In this document: piece after piece, positions 1 through 8,717 of the stretch
How the letters are laid out: every line of letters begins with the position of its first letter
Position numbering within the stretch: position 1 is the first letter of the stretch
Source: Candidatus Poribacteria bacterium
GTDB lineage: Bacteria > Poribacteria > WGA-4E > WGA-3G
Assembly: GCA_022821065.1 (NCBI GenBank)
Contig: JAJEEK010000112.1
Coordinates: 1-46,293 of the forward strand
Direction: 5' to 3'
DNA length: 46,293 nucleotides
Program-made: the position numbers and the translations under genes
Notes under the pieces: generated by a model
What the model saw: the letters and a program-made list of their open reading frames with translations, nothing else
What the model was told of the DNA's origin: nothing
Databases searched by the model: none

Positions 1-187
1 TAGGTAGCGGTTTTTCGGGATAAGCGAGTTTCCACCTAAAAAGTAGTGCAAGCCCACCACCGAGGAAAAGCATAATCAGTCCATAGATAAGGAACTGCCT
101 ACCGATCATTTTGTGGTCAAGCGAAAAGATATATTTACTTAGAAAACTTTCTTCGTGATGATGTTCTGTATGTTCGTTATCGTGCAT
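1..187 (-). CDS. ctaD: Cytochrome c oxidase subunit I, N-terminal part (cut by window edge)
   Basis: The first 62 codons of a heme-copper oxidase subunit I are visible and the rest lies beyond the window. The predicted N-terminus is histidine- and glutamate-rich, then reads a cytosolic stretch (FLSKYIFSLDHKMIG) that is typical of CoxA just before helix I. A hydrophobic helix follows (about residues 30-48). In the full protein this subunit holds heme a and the heme a3-CuB oxygen-reducing centre. The start ATG at 187 lies two bases after the coxB stop, so the two are clearly co-transcribed. The heme ligands are outside the window, so the oxidase subtype cannot be checked here. Confidence 0.85.
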   Translation of the reverse strand, partial: MHDNEHTEHHHEESFLSKYIFSLDHKMIGRQFLIYGLIMLFLGGGLALLFRWKLAYPEKPLP

Positions 188-189
188 CT

Positions 190-873
190 TTATTGTCCTC
201 CTTCAGCCTCCTGCGGCCATCTTTCTTGGACCCAAGTATCGTAGTCGGTTTGTTCGTGTACATTGAGATAGCCGCGCATCTCTGAGTGCCCGAATCCACA
301 GAGTTCGGCGCAGGGAATCTCATACCGTCCCGCCTTATTAGCCTCAAACCAGACATTGATAAATCGGTTAGGCAATGCGTCCTGTTTCAGACGTAGTTGC
401 GGCACAAAAAAACTGTGGATGACATCTTGCGATGTTAACCGGATATGAACGACTGCGTTGATGGGAACATGGAGTTCATTTTCCAATGTCAGGTCATCAT
501 CCGTCTCGAATTCGTTATCGGGTCCCGGATATGTCATATCCCAGTTAAACTGTTTCCCGCTGACTTGGACGACAACATCTGGATTCTCCGGAAATTGGGC
601 AGGTGATTTAATATTGTTCCACTGCGGGTAACTGAACATAGCCAGTACAAAGACAATCACCGTCGTCGCTGCTGTCCAGATAATTTCCAATGTTGTGCTA
701 CCTTCAATGTAGGTTGCCTTCTTCCCTTCCTGATGGCGATATTTAATCAGGAACACAACGAGAGTTGCCATCACAAGGATTAGCACAGTGAGCGTAATAT
801 AATAAATAGCGGAAAAGAGGTTATCAACGCCTTGCCCGTATGTTGATATGTTCTCAGGTAGCCATCGAAGCAT
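190..873 (-). CDS. ctaC: Cytochrome c oxidase subunit II (CuA subunit)
   Basis: The protein is about 227 aa with two N-terminal membrane helices (about residues 20-45 and 60-83) followed by a periplasmic cupredoxin domain. The CuA site is complete: a histidine near residue 155 (DVIHSFF) and the block CAELCGFGHSEM near residues 188-199, giving two Cys, His, Glu backbone and Met ligands. It accepts electrons from a c-type cytochrome or cupredoxin and hands them to subunit I. No cytochrome c domain is fused at the C-terminus. I chose the ATG at 873, five bases after GGAGG; a TTG one codon upstream is possible but too close to the ribosome site. Confidence 0.93.
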   Translation of the reverse strand: MLRWLPENISTYGQGVDNLFSAIYYITLTVLILVMATLVVFLIKYRHQEGKKATYIEGSTTLEIIWTAATTVIVFVLAMFSYPQWNNIKSPAQFPENPDVVVQVSGKQFNWDMTYPGPDNEFETDDDLTLENELHVPINAVVHIRLTSQDVIHSFFVPQLRLKQDALPNRFINVWFEANKAGRYEIPCAELCGFGHSEMRGYLNVHEQTDYDTWVQERWPQEAEGGQ

Positions 874-890
874 CAAGTCCTCCTTTTAAG

Positions 891-1010
891 AGTTATCGGT
901 TGTCAGTTATCGGTTAAGAGGTTTTGATACAACAATTCACGATTTTTAAGCGTATTCCAGACTGTGGAGATTGTTGCAAACTGATCACTATAAATTGATA
1001 ACCGATAACT
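891..1010. repeat. Family-2 spacer repeat, copy a (11-bp perfect terminal inverted repeat)
   Basis: The left end AGTTATCGGTT (891-901) is the exact reverse complement of AACCGATAACT (1000-1010). Further GTCAGTTATCGG units follow the left end, then an AAGAGGTTTT motif that other copies share. It fills most of the 139-base gap between the ABC permease stop and coxB. See the separate finding on the family. Confidence 0.6.
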
Positions 1011-1012
1011 AT

Positions 1013-1798
1013 TTAATTCGCTTGCGCAGACGCGGTAAACGTCGCGCCTACATAAGTCAAAACACAAAACAGGCTGGTAATCAGTAGAGAAAGTGCCCAA
1101 GGTGCGCCTTCAGCAAACGCTTTTGTAGTGGTGTCAAGGTAGAGGCTGTGTCGAAAAGCTGCAAGTCCATACGTTAGTGGATTGAACTTCATTGTCCATG
1201 CCAACCAACCGGGTACACCTGTGCTCGGGAAAAACGCGCCCGAAAGTAGCCAAATTGGAATAAGTAAGAGATTCATAATCGCATGAAACCCTTGTGTAGA
1301 ATCCATCCGCCAAGCGATGAGTAGTCCGAGGTTTGTCAGACCGAACGCCAGAAGTGCCATTACACCGACCGAAAGTAAGAGTGATGTCACGCCAAATCGA
1401 ATGCCTATCGTTGGGCTGAGGAGCAGTAGAAGCATCCCTTGTCCGAGTGCGAGTGTTGTTCCGCCCAACGCCTGTGCGAGGACGATCTGCCATCGTGATA
1501 CAGGTGCGACGAGTATACCTTGCAGAAATCCTTCGCGTCGGTCATTCACGACAGAAATTGTAGCGAAAATGGACGTAAAAAGCAAGACCAAAACGACGAT
1601 GCCGGGATAAAAGTACACAATATACCCGATTTCGTCCGAGGCACCAGCGGGTTGAAACGAGGCACTTAATCCACTACCAATGAGGAGCCAAAATACCAAA
1701 GGTTGTGCGATAGCACTGAAGATACGGCTCCGTTGCCGATAGAATCTGATGATTTCGCGCCACCATATTGTTGTAATCGGTAACAGAACGCTCGACAC
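1013..1798 (-). CDS. ABC-2 type transporter permease
   Basis: This 261-aa protein has about six predicted membrane helices and the ABC-2 permease layout: a cytosolic N-terminus, a first helix after about 25 residues (FSAIAQPLVFWLLIG), the VNDRREGFLQGILVAPVSR cytosolic loop and a final helix pair near the end. It resembles NodJ/DrrB-type half-size permeases. It partners with the ATPase 11 bases upstream. The start is GTG at 1798, preceded by AAAGGA. The substrate cannot be read from sequence. Placement between cupredoxin and coxB genes makes a role in oxidase or cofactor assembly conceivable, but that is inference from position only. Confidence 0.88.
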   Translation of the reverse strand: MSSVLLPITTIWWREIIRFYRQRSRIFSAIAQPLVFWLLIGSGLSASFQPAGASDEIGYIVYFYPGIVVLVLLFTSIFATISVVNDRREGFLQGILVAPVSRWQIVLAQALGGTTLALGQGMLLLLLSPTIGIRFGVTSLLLSVGVMALLAFGLTNLGLLIAWRMDSTQGFHAIMNLLLIPIWLLSGAFFPSTGVPGWLAWTMKFNPLTYGLAAFRHSLYLDTTTKAFAEGAPWALSLLITSLFCVLTYVGATFTASAQAN

Positions 1799-1809
1799 AA
1801 GTTTTTCCT

Positions 1810-2733
1810 TTAGACGAGGGGGTTCCCTGTCAATTTTATGAAGACATCTGCGAGTGTCGGTTTTCCGAAGCGTACGGACTGGATTTCATCAGGAAATGCG
1901 GCGACGACATCTCGAACAAACTCATGTCCTCGTTCACATTCAAGGCGTAGCCCGTTGTCTGTTAGCACCGTTGAAACGCCGAACTGCTCAGTAATAGCAG
2001 CACCGAGGGTATCGCTGTCGGTACTCTCTATAAGGATCACATCACCGCCGACTTCTGCTTTGAGTTCGTCAGGTTCTCCGAGTGCGACTAACCTACCGGC
2101 ATCCAATATCCCGACCTGATCACACGTTTCGGCATCTTCTAAGAGGTGCGTTGTCATGAGTACGAGAATATTTTCCATCTGGGCGAGCATACCGAGATAA
2201 TCGTTGAGTTGCTGGCGTGCAGTTATATCCAGGCCACTCGTAGGTTCGTCAAGTAAAAGCACACGCGGAGAATGCAGTAGTGCCTTGGCGATTTCAACGC
2301 GTCTTTGTAAACCTCCAGATAGAATTTCTACACGTTCTTTGGCTCTATCGGAGACTCCAAAACATTCGAGGAGTTCCGAAATCCTGTTATGCAGGATTTT
2401 ACCAGAAAGACCATAAAGATGACCGTGATGGCGCAAGTTCTCAACGATGGTAAGTTTACCATCTAATCCTGGATGCTGAAAAACGACCCCCAAGAAATCG
2501 CGAATGATTCTCACTTCTGTGGCTAAGTTATATCCGAGGATACGAGCCGTGCCAGAAGTTATCGGCATCAGCGTCGATAAGATTTTAAAAAGGGTTGTTT
2601 TCCCACTCCCGTTTGGTCCGAGGAGTCCGAAAATCTCACCGCATGGAACGCTAAAACTGACATCGTCAAGTGCGCGTCGTTCTGGATATGCATGGGAAAG
2701 ATTCTCTACTTCAAGTCTGTTTTCCACTTTCAA
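1810..2733 (-). CDS. ABC transporter ATP-binding protein
   Basis: A 307-aa ATPase of the CcmA/DrrA/NodI group that energises the permease downstream. Walker A is GPNGSGKTT (39-47), the signature is LSGGLQRRVEIAKA (138-151), Walker B is LLLDEP followed by TSGLD (159-168), and the H-loop is TTH. A C-terminal region of about 90 residues after the NBD is typical of the DrrA type. The start is uncertain: TTG at 2733 gives the longest frame and a GTG lies two codons inside; neither has a clear Shine-Dalgarno. It does not itself export heme as far as can be told. CcmA- and NosF-like assembly ATPases are relatives, so an assembly role is possible. Confidence 0.9.
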   Translation of the reverse strand: MKVENRLEVENLSHAYPERRALDDVSFSVPCGEIFGLLGPNGSGKTTLFKILSTLMPITSGTARILGYNLATEVRIIRDFLGVVFQHPGLDGKLTIVENLRHHGHLYGLSGKILHNRISELLECFGVSDRAKERVEILSGGLQRRVEIAKALLHSPRVLLLDEPTSGLDITARQQLNDYLGMLAQMENILVLMTTHLLEDAETCDQVGILDAGRLVALGEPDELKAEVGGDVILIESTDSDTLGAAITEQFGVSTVLTDNGLRLECERGHEFVRDVVAAFPDEIQSVRFGKPTLADVFIKLTGNPLV

Positions 2734-2767
2734 AGATGGCGCGGTTATATGAAGATTAATTTATTAA

Positions 2768-2845
2768 TTCGGTAATTTATTGGCGAAGTCCGGTGCGGTT
2801 GCAAACCGCACCTACCGGGCCTGGGGAAGATATAGAATTACCGAA
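2768..2845. repeat. Small nested inverted repeat / hairpin element
   Basis: Outer arms TTCGGTAATT (2768-2777) and AATTACCGAA (2836-2845) are exact reverse complements. Inside is a second perfect hairpin, GGTGCGGTT-GCA-AACCGCACC (2792-2812). It sits in the 174-base gap between the cupredoxin stop and the ABC ATPase start. It could be a tiny non-autonomous element or act as a transcript-processing or termination hairpin. The inner hairpin lacks a T-run on the minus strand, so simple Rho-independent termination is not supported. Confidence 0.5.
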
Positions 2846-2907
2846 ATATTTTCTGAAACTTCATTGAACCGCGTCTACAAAAAGTTTGAAGATTGTGTAT
2901 GCGTATC

Positions 2908-3699
2908 TTATTTGAGTTTCAGTGTGAAATCTTGTGTAACCGTACCGCCAGCCTCTACGGTGACCTCAACAGGTGACTCGTTGTTCGTGCCACACGCTTC
3001 ATGCCAATAGCCGAGTTTGTAGGTACCCGCGGGGACATCTTCAAGCGTGAATTCACCTTTTTCGTTGGTTACAGCGAAATATGGATGCGGAACGTAGGCG
3101 ATCCAAGCAGACATCCAACCGTGAATATCACATTTTACCGACACCGGGCCTTCTGCTTTCTTCACACCCGCAAGTGGCATTCTCCTACGGTTCTTCGTCT
3201 GCTGCTTGTTAACCGGTGTGTTAATGGTACTGAAGATATGAACGTTGTGGTTAACTCTATCGCTATTGAGCATGGTTAATCGGGTATCGAGCGGAACAAT
3301 TTGGACATGCGGCGTGAATTTGCATCCCTTTTGGTCCATTTCCAATTTCGCCGCTTTGTCGAAATCCTTGCCTTCAGTAATGTCAATAAGATAGACGATT
3401 GTATTTTTTAGGGCGTTGTTTTCACCGACGACGAGGGCTTCATCGTATTTTTCGGTAGCACCACAAACCTCGACATCTTTGGTAATTTCGAGCATTTTCA
3501 TTTCAGGTTTGTCGCCTTCAAACTTCACGACCCCGCTAATCGTGCCGCCATTGCTTCCTGATGTAGGTTTATACGATTCGGGGAATATTAGCATTTCCAT
3601 CTCGCCTGCATCGGAGTCAGCAGCGAAGGTGATACCAACGATGCCAACGTAGCAGCATGCGAGAAGGAGGGTGAGACTTGCCAACAAATAGGTTTTCAT
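2908..3699 (-). CDS. Periplasmic blue-copper (cupredoxin-like) protein with C-terminal carboxypeptidase-regulatory-like domain
   Basis: The 263-aa protein has a signal peptide (about 1-27), then a beta-rich domain with a plausible type-1 copper site: H151 (RVNHNVH), C190, H193 and M196 in the motif CDIHGWM. The C-terminus (about 205-263) looks like a carboxypeptidase regulatory/Ig-like module (FTLEDVPAGTYKLGYWHE). It is a paralogue of the protein at 10761-11513. Proteins of this kind are often labelled methylamine-utilisation-like. Here the neighbours are cytochromes and CoxB, so a soluble electron carrier to an oxidase is the likeliest job, by inference. The start ATG follows AAAGGA by about eight bases. 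Confidence 0.82.
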   Translation of the reverse strand: MKTYLLASLTLLLACCYVGIVGITFAADSDAGEMEMLIFPESYKPTSGSNGGTISGVVKFEGDKPEMKMLEITKDVEVCGATEKYDEALVVGENNALKNTIVYLIDITEGKDFDKAAKLEMDQKGCKFTPHVQIVPLDTRLTMLNSDRVNHNVHIFSTINTPVNKQQTKNRRRMPLAGVKKAEGPVSVKCDIHGWMSAWIAYVPHPYFAVTNEKGEFTLEDVPAGTYKLGYWHEACGTNNESPVEVTVEAGGTVTQDFTLKLK

Positions 3700-3715
3700 T
3701 TTTTTTTCCTTTAAT

Positions 3716-3834
3716 AGCCGTCAGCCATCAGCCTTCGGCTTTCAGTTAAGAGATTTCCATGTGACAGGAACAGTTAACATAACTGTCCCGAGTTGTTTAC
3801 TGACTGCTGACTGCTGATAGCCGACAGCCATTGG
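3716..3834. repeat. Family-2 spacer repeat, copy b
   Basis: The left side reads TAGCCGTCAGCCATCAGCC and then AGTTAAGAGATTTCC. The right side has ACTGACTGCTGACTGCTGATAGCC in the opposite sense. It occupies almost the whole 148-base gap between two genes of the respiratory locus. Confidence 0.5.
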
Positions 3835-3847
3835 GTTCTACATATTT

Positions 3848-5566
3848 TTAGACATCTTCTGTATTTCTGCGTTGTACAAACGCTCGTAGACCGAAGAGTA
3901 AACCGACAGAGAGAATCGCGATTATCGGCGGATAAACGAACCGTCTCGAAGACGGTACAGGTTCAAGGGTAAAAGTATACCAACTTGTCATCGTCAATTT
4001 TGTGTCAACATCCGCATTGGAACCATCCCAAACCGAGAAAGCAATTGGGACAAAAACCCCCGGTTCAAGTTGTAAGTCTTTTTTATCGTCTGTTTTCAAG
4101 GTACGCTTTACCCACAATTTGTATTGTCCATCTGTGTAGGCACTTTGTACTTGAAGTTCTCCCTGCGCTTCCTGAGTTTCGGCATTGTTGATCCCCTTAG
4201 CGGTGAGTTCAGTCACCTGGTCAGGTGTAGAGGCTTTCCAGTGCCAGAGATAGACCGGAAGTCTACCTCCCCATAAGAAATAGGGTTTCGGAGCCGTTGG
4301 TCCTTGCGGTACCTTGACAGGAAATTGAACTGCCAATGCATCCTCAAGCGGTTTCTGTGTTGTTTCGTCCGTTTCGTCTCCGGTTGTATGTGTTCGGTCA
4401 TCCCAAACAAAGAGGAAAACGACCTCTGTGTCATTGTAAAACGATTTGACGTGTACGCCATCAATTGTTGGGTTAAACTGTCGAGGTTCAATGACCACCT
4501 GTCCAACGAGCGGGAAGTACCGGGCTTCAAATGTTTCCCAAGCAGCATCATCAAAAGCGGGCAGTTCGCCTTGAACGTATTGCGAACGTAGTACGTTATT
4601 ACCGATAGCCGGTTCGGGGCGCTCTTCAGGCATAAGCGACTTCACATAGTTCGCGAGATGCCAACTTTTTTCATAGACGACCTTCATTGCGTCATTATAA
4701 GTCTGCATCTGAGTTGTGCTCATCTCAGCCCCTTCCTTGATGCTAAGTGCGATGTCAACAGCGGTATCCATTTTTTCGTAAAACTGTCCGGATTCCTCTT
4801 CTTCCGCCTCTGTCATTTCGTCTTTATTTTCCAATTCGATGAGGCGTTTGGATTCCTCAGCAGTTAGCCCAAAATTCAGGAAGCTATCGCCTTCAAACGC
4901 GGGCATTGGTGAACCGGCAATTCCGCCGATAAATCGTTTGAAGATGTCTTCGGTGTCAAAGCCACCACGGTAGTTCCAACCTTGTGTAAGATTTGCGGGC
5001 CACGTCTGGAATCCCCAACTATCCGTCAGTGTTGGTGCGGAGGTTCCATCACCGCGCCCAACATTTCCGTGGCATTCAACACACCCGAGTTCAACATAAA
5101 GTTCTTTTCCGATTTCCACGCTCTGTTCAGAATAGGGGATTTTTCCTTCTAAGGTAATCTGTTTCGGCGGGTTTTCATTTTCTTTAAACCCATCGTAGAA
5201 TGTTTTAATATACGCGACCACTTCCCAGCGGTCATTTGCGGTCAAGGCAGTTTCCCATCCGGGCATAGAAGAACCGGGCATCCCTTCGGTAATAATATCA
5301 AACAGGTCTTGGTCTGTTGGAAGTTGTCCGGCTTCTGTAGACCGTATTTTATATAAACCGCGTGTGAAATCCCTCGGTTTTGGGAGTAGATTCTCAGCGG
5401 CGGAGCCGTCGCCTCTACCTTCGACACCGTGGCAGTGTGCGCAGGAATTTTCATAAACCTCTTTCCCTTTTTCAGAAGCCTCTGGTGCGTTTTGTGCATA
5501 CGCAGAATTAAACACAACAAGCATTCCAAACACGGTGAGCAGGAGAGCGATTGTTCTGATTCTCAT
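3848..5566 (-). CDS. Diheme cytochrome c fused to an ethylbenzene-dehydrogenase-type heme-b domain, membrane-anchored
   Basis: The 572-aa protein has a signal peptide (1-24) and two cytochrome c domains: CAHCH (42-46) with a likely axial Met in SSMPGW near 101, and CVECH (162-166) with a likely Met in SPMPAF. After a helical linker, residues about 330-530 match the EB_dh / DMSO-reductase-type gamma-subunit fold (RYFPLVGQ, VVFLFVWDD, YLWHW), which normally binds heme b. A single helix near 545-562 anchors it. Such gamma subunits normally partner a molybdopterin enzyme, but none is visible here. The start ATG directly abuts the upstream stop, so the two are translationally linked. Its probable role is an electron relay facing the periplasm. 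Confidence 0.82.
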   Translation of the reverse strand: MRIRTIALLLTVFGMLVVFNSAYAQNAPEASEKGKEVYENSCAHCHGVEGRGDGSAAENLLPKPRDFTRGLYKIRSTEAGQLPTDQDLFDIITEGMPGSSMPGWETALTANDRWEVVAYIKTFYDGFKENENPPKQITLEGKIPYSEQSVEIGKELYVELGCVECHGNVGRGDGTSAPTLTDSWGFQTWPANLTQGWNYRGGFDTEDIFKRFIGGIAGSPMPAFEGDSFLNFGLTAEESKRLIELENKDEMTEAEEEESGQFYEKMDTAVDIALSIKEGAEMSTTQMQTYNDAMKVVYEKSWHLANYVKSLMPEERPEPAIGNNVLRSQYVQGELPAFDDAAWETFEARYFPLVGQVVIEPRQFNPTIDGVHVKSFYNDTEVVFLFVWDDRTHTTGDETDETTQKPLEDALAVQFPVKVPQGPTAPKPYFLWGGRLPVYLWHWKASTPDQVTELTAKGINNAETQEAQGELQVQSAYTDGQYKLWVKRTLKTDDKKDLQLEPGVFVPIAFSVWDGSNADVDTKLTMTSWYTFTLEPVPSSRRFVYPPIIAILSVGLLFGLRAFVQRRNTEDV

Positions 5567-6343
5567 TTAGTGTGCCTCCCCAAAGGTTCGGAACTGATAA
5601 CCGGTGTACTCAGACAGAAACAGAATAACATCCCAAATTTCGTCTTTTGTCAGATGATCTTCCCAGATAGGCATTGCTGAATCCCAAGGTGTGCCGGCTG
5701 CTGGTAATCCCGGTCCGCCCTTTGCTATTCGCCAGAAAAAGAACGATTCTTGGAAGTTCGGAATAATGCCTGGGTCTTGGAAATTAGCGGGTAGCGGTTG
5801 GAGGTATGGTGCAAAATGCCCCTGTCCGTCTAAATGGTCGCCGTGGCAGTAAAAGCAGTTCTGATGGTAGACGCGCCTCCCGTTCTCGACATGTGCTTTG
5901 AACGCTTCGGGGTCATCTTTTTCATAATGCCGGAAGGGGTTAACGACATCTTGCATCGTGCCGATGCCCTCATCTTTGTAGGTCAATTCAAGCGGCGGCG
6001 ATGGGTGTGCGTCGCGCGGGCTTCCCGGTGGATTCGCGCGTTGTGCAATAATTGAGTAGGTATAACCGAGCAGAAAGAGCGGGATTAACACCACAAGAAC
6101 TCGGCGGTGGACACGTCGTCTGTCGTCCACGAGTGTTTCATGAATAGGACGTAAAAATTCACGGAACTGTGAGTCCTCAACGGAGATATGTACCAAGATA
6201 GCGATTACAATTAACCCCATATACATCGCAATCACGCTATTGGGTATCGGTACTGAAATGATGCCGCCAACGACGAATTCCAGAAAGACCCAAGACCCGA
6301 TCAAAATTATGAGACATATTGTGAAAAGCGACAACTTTTTCAT
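5567..6343 (-). CDS. Membrane-bound monoheme cytochrome c
   Basis: The 258-aa protein has three predicted membrane helices (about 5-27, 35-53 and 81-100) and a periplasmic C-terminal cytochrome c domain with CFYCH at 163-167 and a candidate axial Met in SAMPIW. It resembles small membrane cytochromes that accompany alternative electron-transfer complexes. It abuts the diheme/heme-b protein with no gap (stop 5567, next ATG 5566), so the two probably form one complex. A Shine-Dalgarno AAGGA precedes the ATG at 6343. Confidence 0.82.
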   Translation of the reverse strand: MKKLSLFTICLIILIGSWVFLEFVVGGIISVPIPNSVIAMYMGLIVIAILVHISVEDSQFREFLRPIHETLVDDRRRVHRRVLVVLIPLFLLGYTYSIIAQRANPPGSPRDAHPSPPLELTYKDEGIGTMQDVVNPFRHYEKDDPEAFKAHVENGRRVYHQNCFYCHGDHLDGQGHFAPYLQPLPANFQDPGIIPNFQESFFFWRIAKGGPGLPAAGTPWDSAMPIWEDHLTKDEIWDVILFLSEYTGYQFRTFGEAH

Positions 6344-6352
6344 ATTTTTAAA

Positions 6353-6516
6353 TTTTCCTTGCGGTTCGGTCAGCAGGGTTTGAAGGCTTCGTATCCTTCT
6401 CCGTATATCCGCTTTCCACTTCGTTTCAAGCTGGGTGTTCTTCTGAAAAGCGAGTTATCATATACCACTTACCTCTTTGCTGACTGCTAACTGCTTTTTC
6501 CTTGCGGTTCGGTCAG
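6353..6516. repeat. Direct duplication in the spacer between two cytochrome genes
   Basis: An identical 21-base word occurs at 6353-6373 and 6496-6516, containing CCTTGCGGTTCGGTCAG. The sequence after each copy is also alike (GGTTTG.. then CGTATATC), so the spacer looks like a diverged tandem duplication of about 140 bases. Between the copies is a CTTTGCTGACTGCTAACTGC stretch (about 6475-6494) related to the family-2 repeats. There is no gene in 6344-6630. Confidence 0.6.
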
Positions 6517-6630
6517 GTAGGTTTGCGGGTTGACGCTCCTGACGTATATCTGAAAAAACACTCCAGCAAAACCCTTGCATTACATTACAGGCTAAGGCTT
6601 CCTATTCTTTTAACAGCGATGCTTTATATG

Positions 6631-8142
6631 TTATTCTGCGGGAGTATCTCCTGTCTCCTCTGGTACTGTTTCCGCTGTTGCCCCAGTGAGTGTACTTAAG
6701 AAAGAGAGTAGATTGGTCATATCTGTGACTGTTAGGATCAGCGGAAAGTTTTCAGGCATCGGTGATGTGACAAGGAGTTTCTTGCCACGTGAACGGGTCA
6801 TGGTAGCTTCGTCCAGATCGAAGGTATCAAACATCTCTTCACTTCCGTCCACGATTAAAACGATCTCATCGTCGTCCATCGTTCCTGAGACATAATCACC
6901 CACAATTTCGTCGCCATCGAAAGTGATAACGGTCATCTGACTCTTTACATCTGTTTTAGAAAAACTTTTATTTTCGCCGCCGACCTTGAGCGTCACGGTT
7001 TCATCGGTTTCCGAAACGATCTCACCTGTTACGGGTGCCTCGGCATCGGTAGGCGTTAGCGTCAGTGTAAAATAACCTCTCGCTTGTAGGTTTGTGAGTT
7101 CTTCAATCGGTTCATCATCGATTTCGCTTAATAAGATAGTATGTTCCTCTTCCGTTCCGTCAGCAGCTTTGGTGCGGACAACAATTTTCTCGGTGTCCTG
7201 CGAGACGAGTGTTCCTTGGAATGTCGCTCCTTTGGCACGAACGGTAACGGTGCCATAACCGCTAACGATCTGTGCGGCGGGTAAAAGGATCGATTCTTCG
7301 AGGTAACGCATGTCGTTAAAGGCTGCGATTTCGGAGAGGTCTGGTGCGGTAACAATTTCAAAATCTTCTTCACTCACCTCACCCACTGCTGGACTCTCTA
7401 TGCCTGTTACGGCGTGACATGAGATACACGCGGCATCCACAAAAACCTTTTTCCCGAGTTCTGGGTCCCCCGTAAGTAAGGGTGGCAGTGCTTCAGCAGT
7501 TGTCCCTACGTCTGCTCTATCTATAGGTTCATCAAACGGTGTCGGGTCAATTTCGCCCCCTTGGCTCTGGAGATAGGCGATAACGGCTTCAATTTCTAAT
7601 TTGGAGAGATTGATAGGTGCTTTCCATACCTCTGGCATAATTTTGCCGTAGCCGGGAACGAGATAGTTCGCGGGTTGATACATGGATTCAATCAAATACG
7701 CTTTCGCATCCATACCGGGTACACGGGTTGCGGCGTTAGTGCCGATGTCTGTCAAGTCGGGACATCTCCCGGGCGGTGCGGAGGTATCAACAGTATGACA
7801 TGCGGCACACTGCCCTTTCCCATTAAACACCAATGCCCCCTGTTCAGCAACAGCATCCGGATCGCTCCAATCAAGTTCGGTTAAATTCACAGCTGTGGAA
7901 CTTTCTGGTACCAGTCCGGCGACAAAAGCATAGAACCATATCACAGCAAGCGAAAAAGTCAGCAGTTTGACAACGTTGGACCACAATATAATGTTTACGA
8001 TGACCGAGATTAGGAACCATGCCGCCCAAGGCAGCAGATTCTCCGAGGCGATCGGGAATGCAGATGCGCCAGCAATATAGGCGATGAAGCTCACCACCAT
8101 GAGGATTAGACTCGCAATTTTTATGAGCGTATTTCTTGACAT
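6631..8142 (-). CDS. Membrane-anchored diheme cytochrome c with inserted beta domain
   Basis: This 503-aa protein has three N-terminal membrane helices (about 8-28, 36-55 and 58-78) and two c-type heme motifs, CAACH (112-116) and CISCH (239-243). Between the second heme and the final Met-bearing segment (TSPMPENFP, near 460) lies a region of about 160 residues with repeated units of the type GTLVSQDTEKIVVRT and GEIVSETDETVTLKV. Similar small beta inserts are known in Planctomycetes cytochromes. The protein probably passes electrons between the CydA-like protein and the downstream cytochromes; that order is inference. The tail is acidic. The start ATG has AAGGA about 12 bases upstream. Confidence 0.8.
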   Translation of the reverse strand: MSRNTLIKIASLILMVVSFIAYIAGASAFPIASENLLPWAAWFLISVIVNIILWSNVVKLLTFSLAVIWFYAFVAGLVPESSTAVNLTELDWSDPDAVAEQGALVFNGKGQCAACHTVDTSAPPGRCPDLTDIGTNAATRVPGMDAKAYLIESMYQPANYLVPGYGKIMPEVWKAPINLSKLEIEAVIAYLQSQGGEIDPTPFDEPIDRADVGTTAEALPPLLTGDPELGKKVFVDAACISCHAVTGIESPAVGEVSEEDFEIVTAPDLSEIAAFNDMRYLEESILLPAAQIVSGYGTVTVRAKGATFQGTLVSQDTEKIVVRTKAADGTEEEHTILLSEIDDEPIEELTNLQARGYFTLTLTPTDAEAPVTGEIVSETDETVTLKVGGENKSFSKTDVKSQMTVITFDGDEIVGDYVSGTMDDDEIVLIVDGSEEMFDTFDLDEATMTRSRGKKLLVTSPMPENFPLILTVTDMTNLLSFLSTLTGATAETVPEETGDTPAE

Positions 8143-8193
8143 TTTACACGTATCCTTAATCTGAGGTTACAATCCCTCCAACAACAATCGGAG

Positions 8194-8682
8194 TTACCAA
8201 CCTCTTTCGTCAGCCATTTTTCCCACAATAGCTCCGAACACTGTCGCCCAGGGTGTTACAAGGCATCCTGCAGTAACTGCCCCGGCAGCGCAACCAAGGC
8301 ATGCTCCATAGAACGCGGCTTCATTCCTTTGGCTTTTATAGTGAGCGAGATAAGCGTCTATATATTCAGGCGGTTTACCAATGAGCCGTGTTAGGGGCGG
8401 TGATGGCTGATAAAAATAAGCCCCCACAATGCCAAGAGAACCTAACAGACAGCCGCCGCTAAACCCTAAACCAAAACCGCCTGACAACCATAGACATGTA
8501 TCAAACCGAGCAGCAATCCTCACATCAGTACTGGCATCATCTTTAGCGATAGCCACAGGCGAGCCCTCTGGCACTGGAGCTTCCCATCTGTCAATGATTG
8601 CAACACACTCAATCCCTAAAAGCAATGAGATGCTGAAGACTATCAAGGCTATCAAAAAAAGTGAATTTATACCTTTCTTCAT
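8194..8682 (-). CDS. Small membrane protein of unknown function
   Basis: I do not recognise this 162-aa protein as a named family. It has an N-terminal helix (about 6-28), a Gly/Cys-rich hydrophobic segment (about 63-92) and a C-terminal hydrophobic Gly/Ala-rich segment (about 124-155). A charged motif, YIDAYLAHYKSQR, separates the last two. It sits 35 bases after the CydA-like gene and 51 before the diheme cytochrome, with AAGGGG ahead of its ATG, so it is a real member of the transcription unit. A small accessory or assembly subunit of the oxidase is possible but not shown. Confidence 0.65.
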   Translation of the reverse strand: MKKGINSLFLIALIVFSISLLLGIECVAIIDRWEAPVPEGSPVAIAKDDASTDVRIAARFDTCLWLSGGFGLGFSGGCLLGSLGIVGAYFYQPSPPLTRLIGKPPEYIDAYLAHYKSQRNEAAFYGACLGCAAGAVTAGCLVTPWATVFGAIVGKMADERGW

Positions 8683-8717
8683 GATGCCCCTTACAAAAGT
8701 TACGTTTTTAACCCCTG

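Noticed and set aside
903..1100. 65-aa minus-strand frame before the ABC permease gene
   Set aside because: It reads through a family-2 repeat and overlaps the permease end out of frame; no ribosome site or recognisable sequence.
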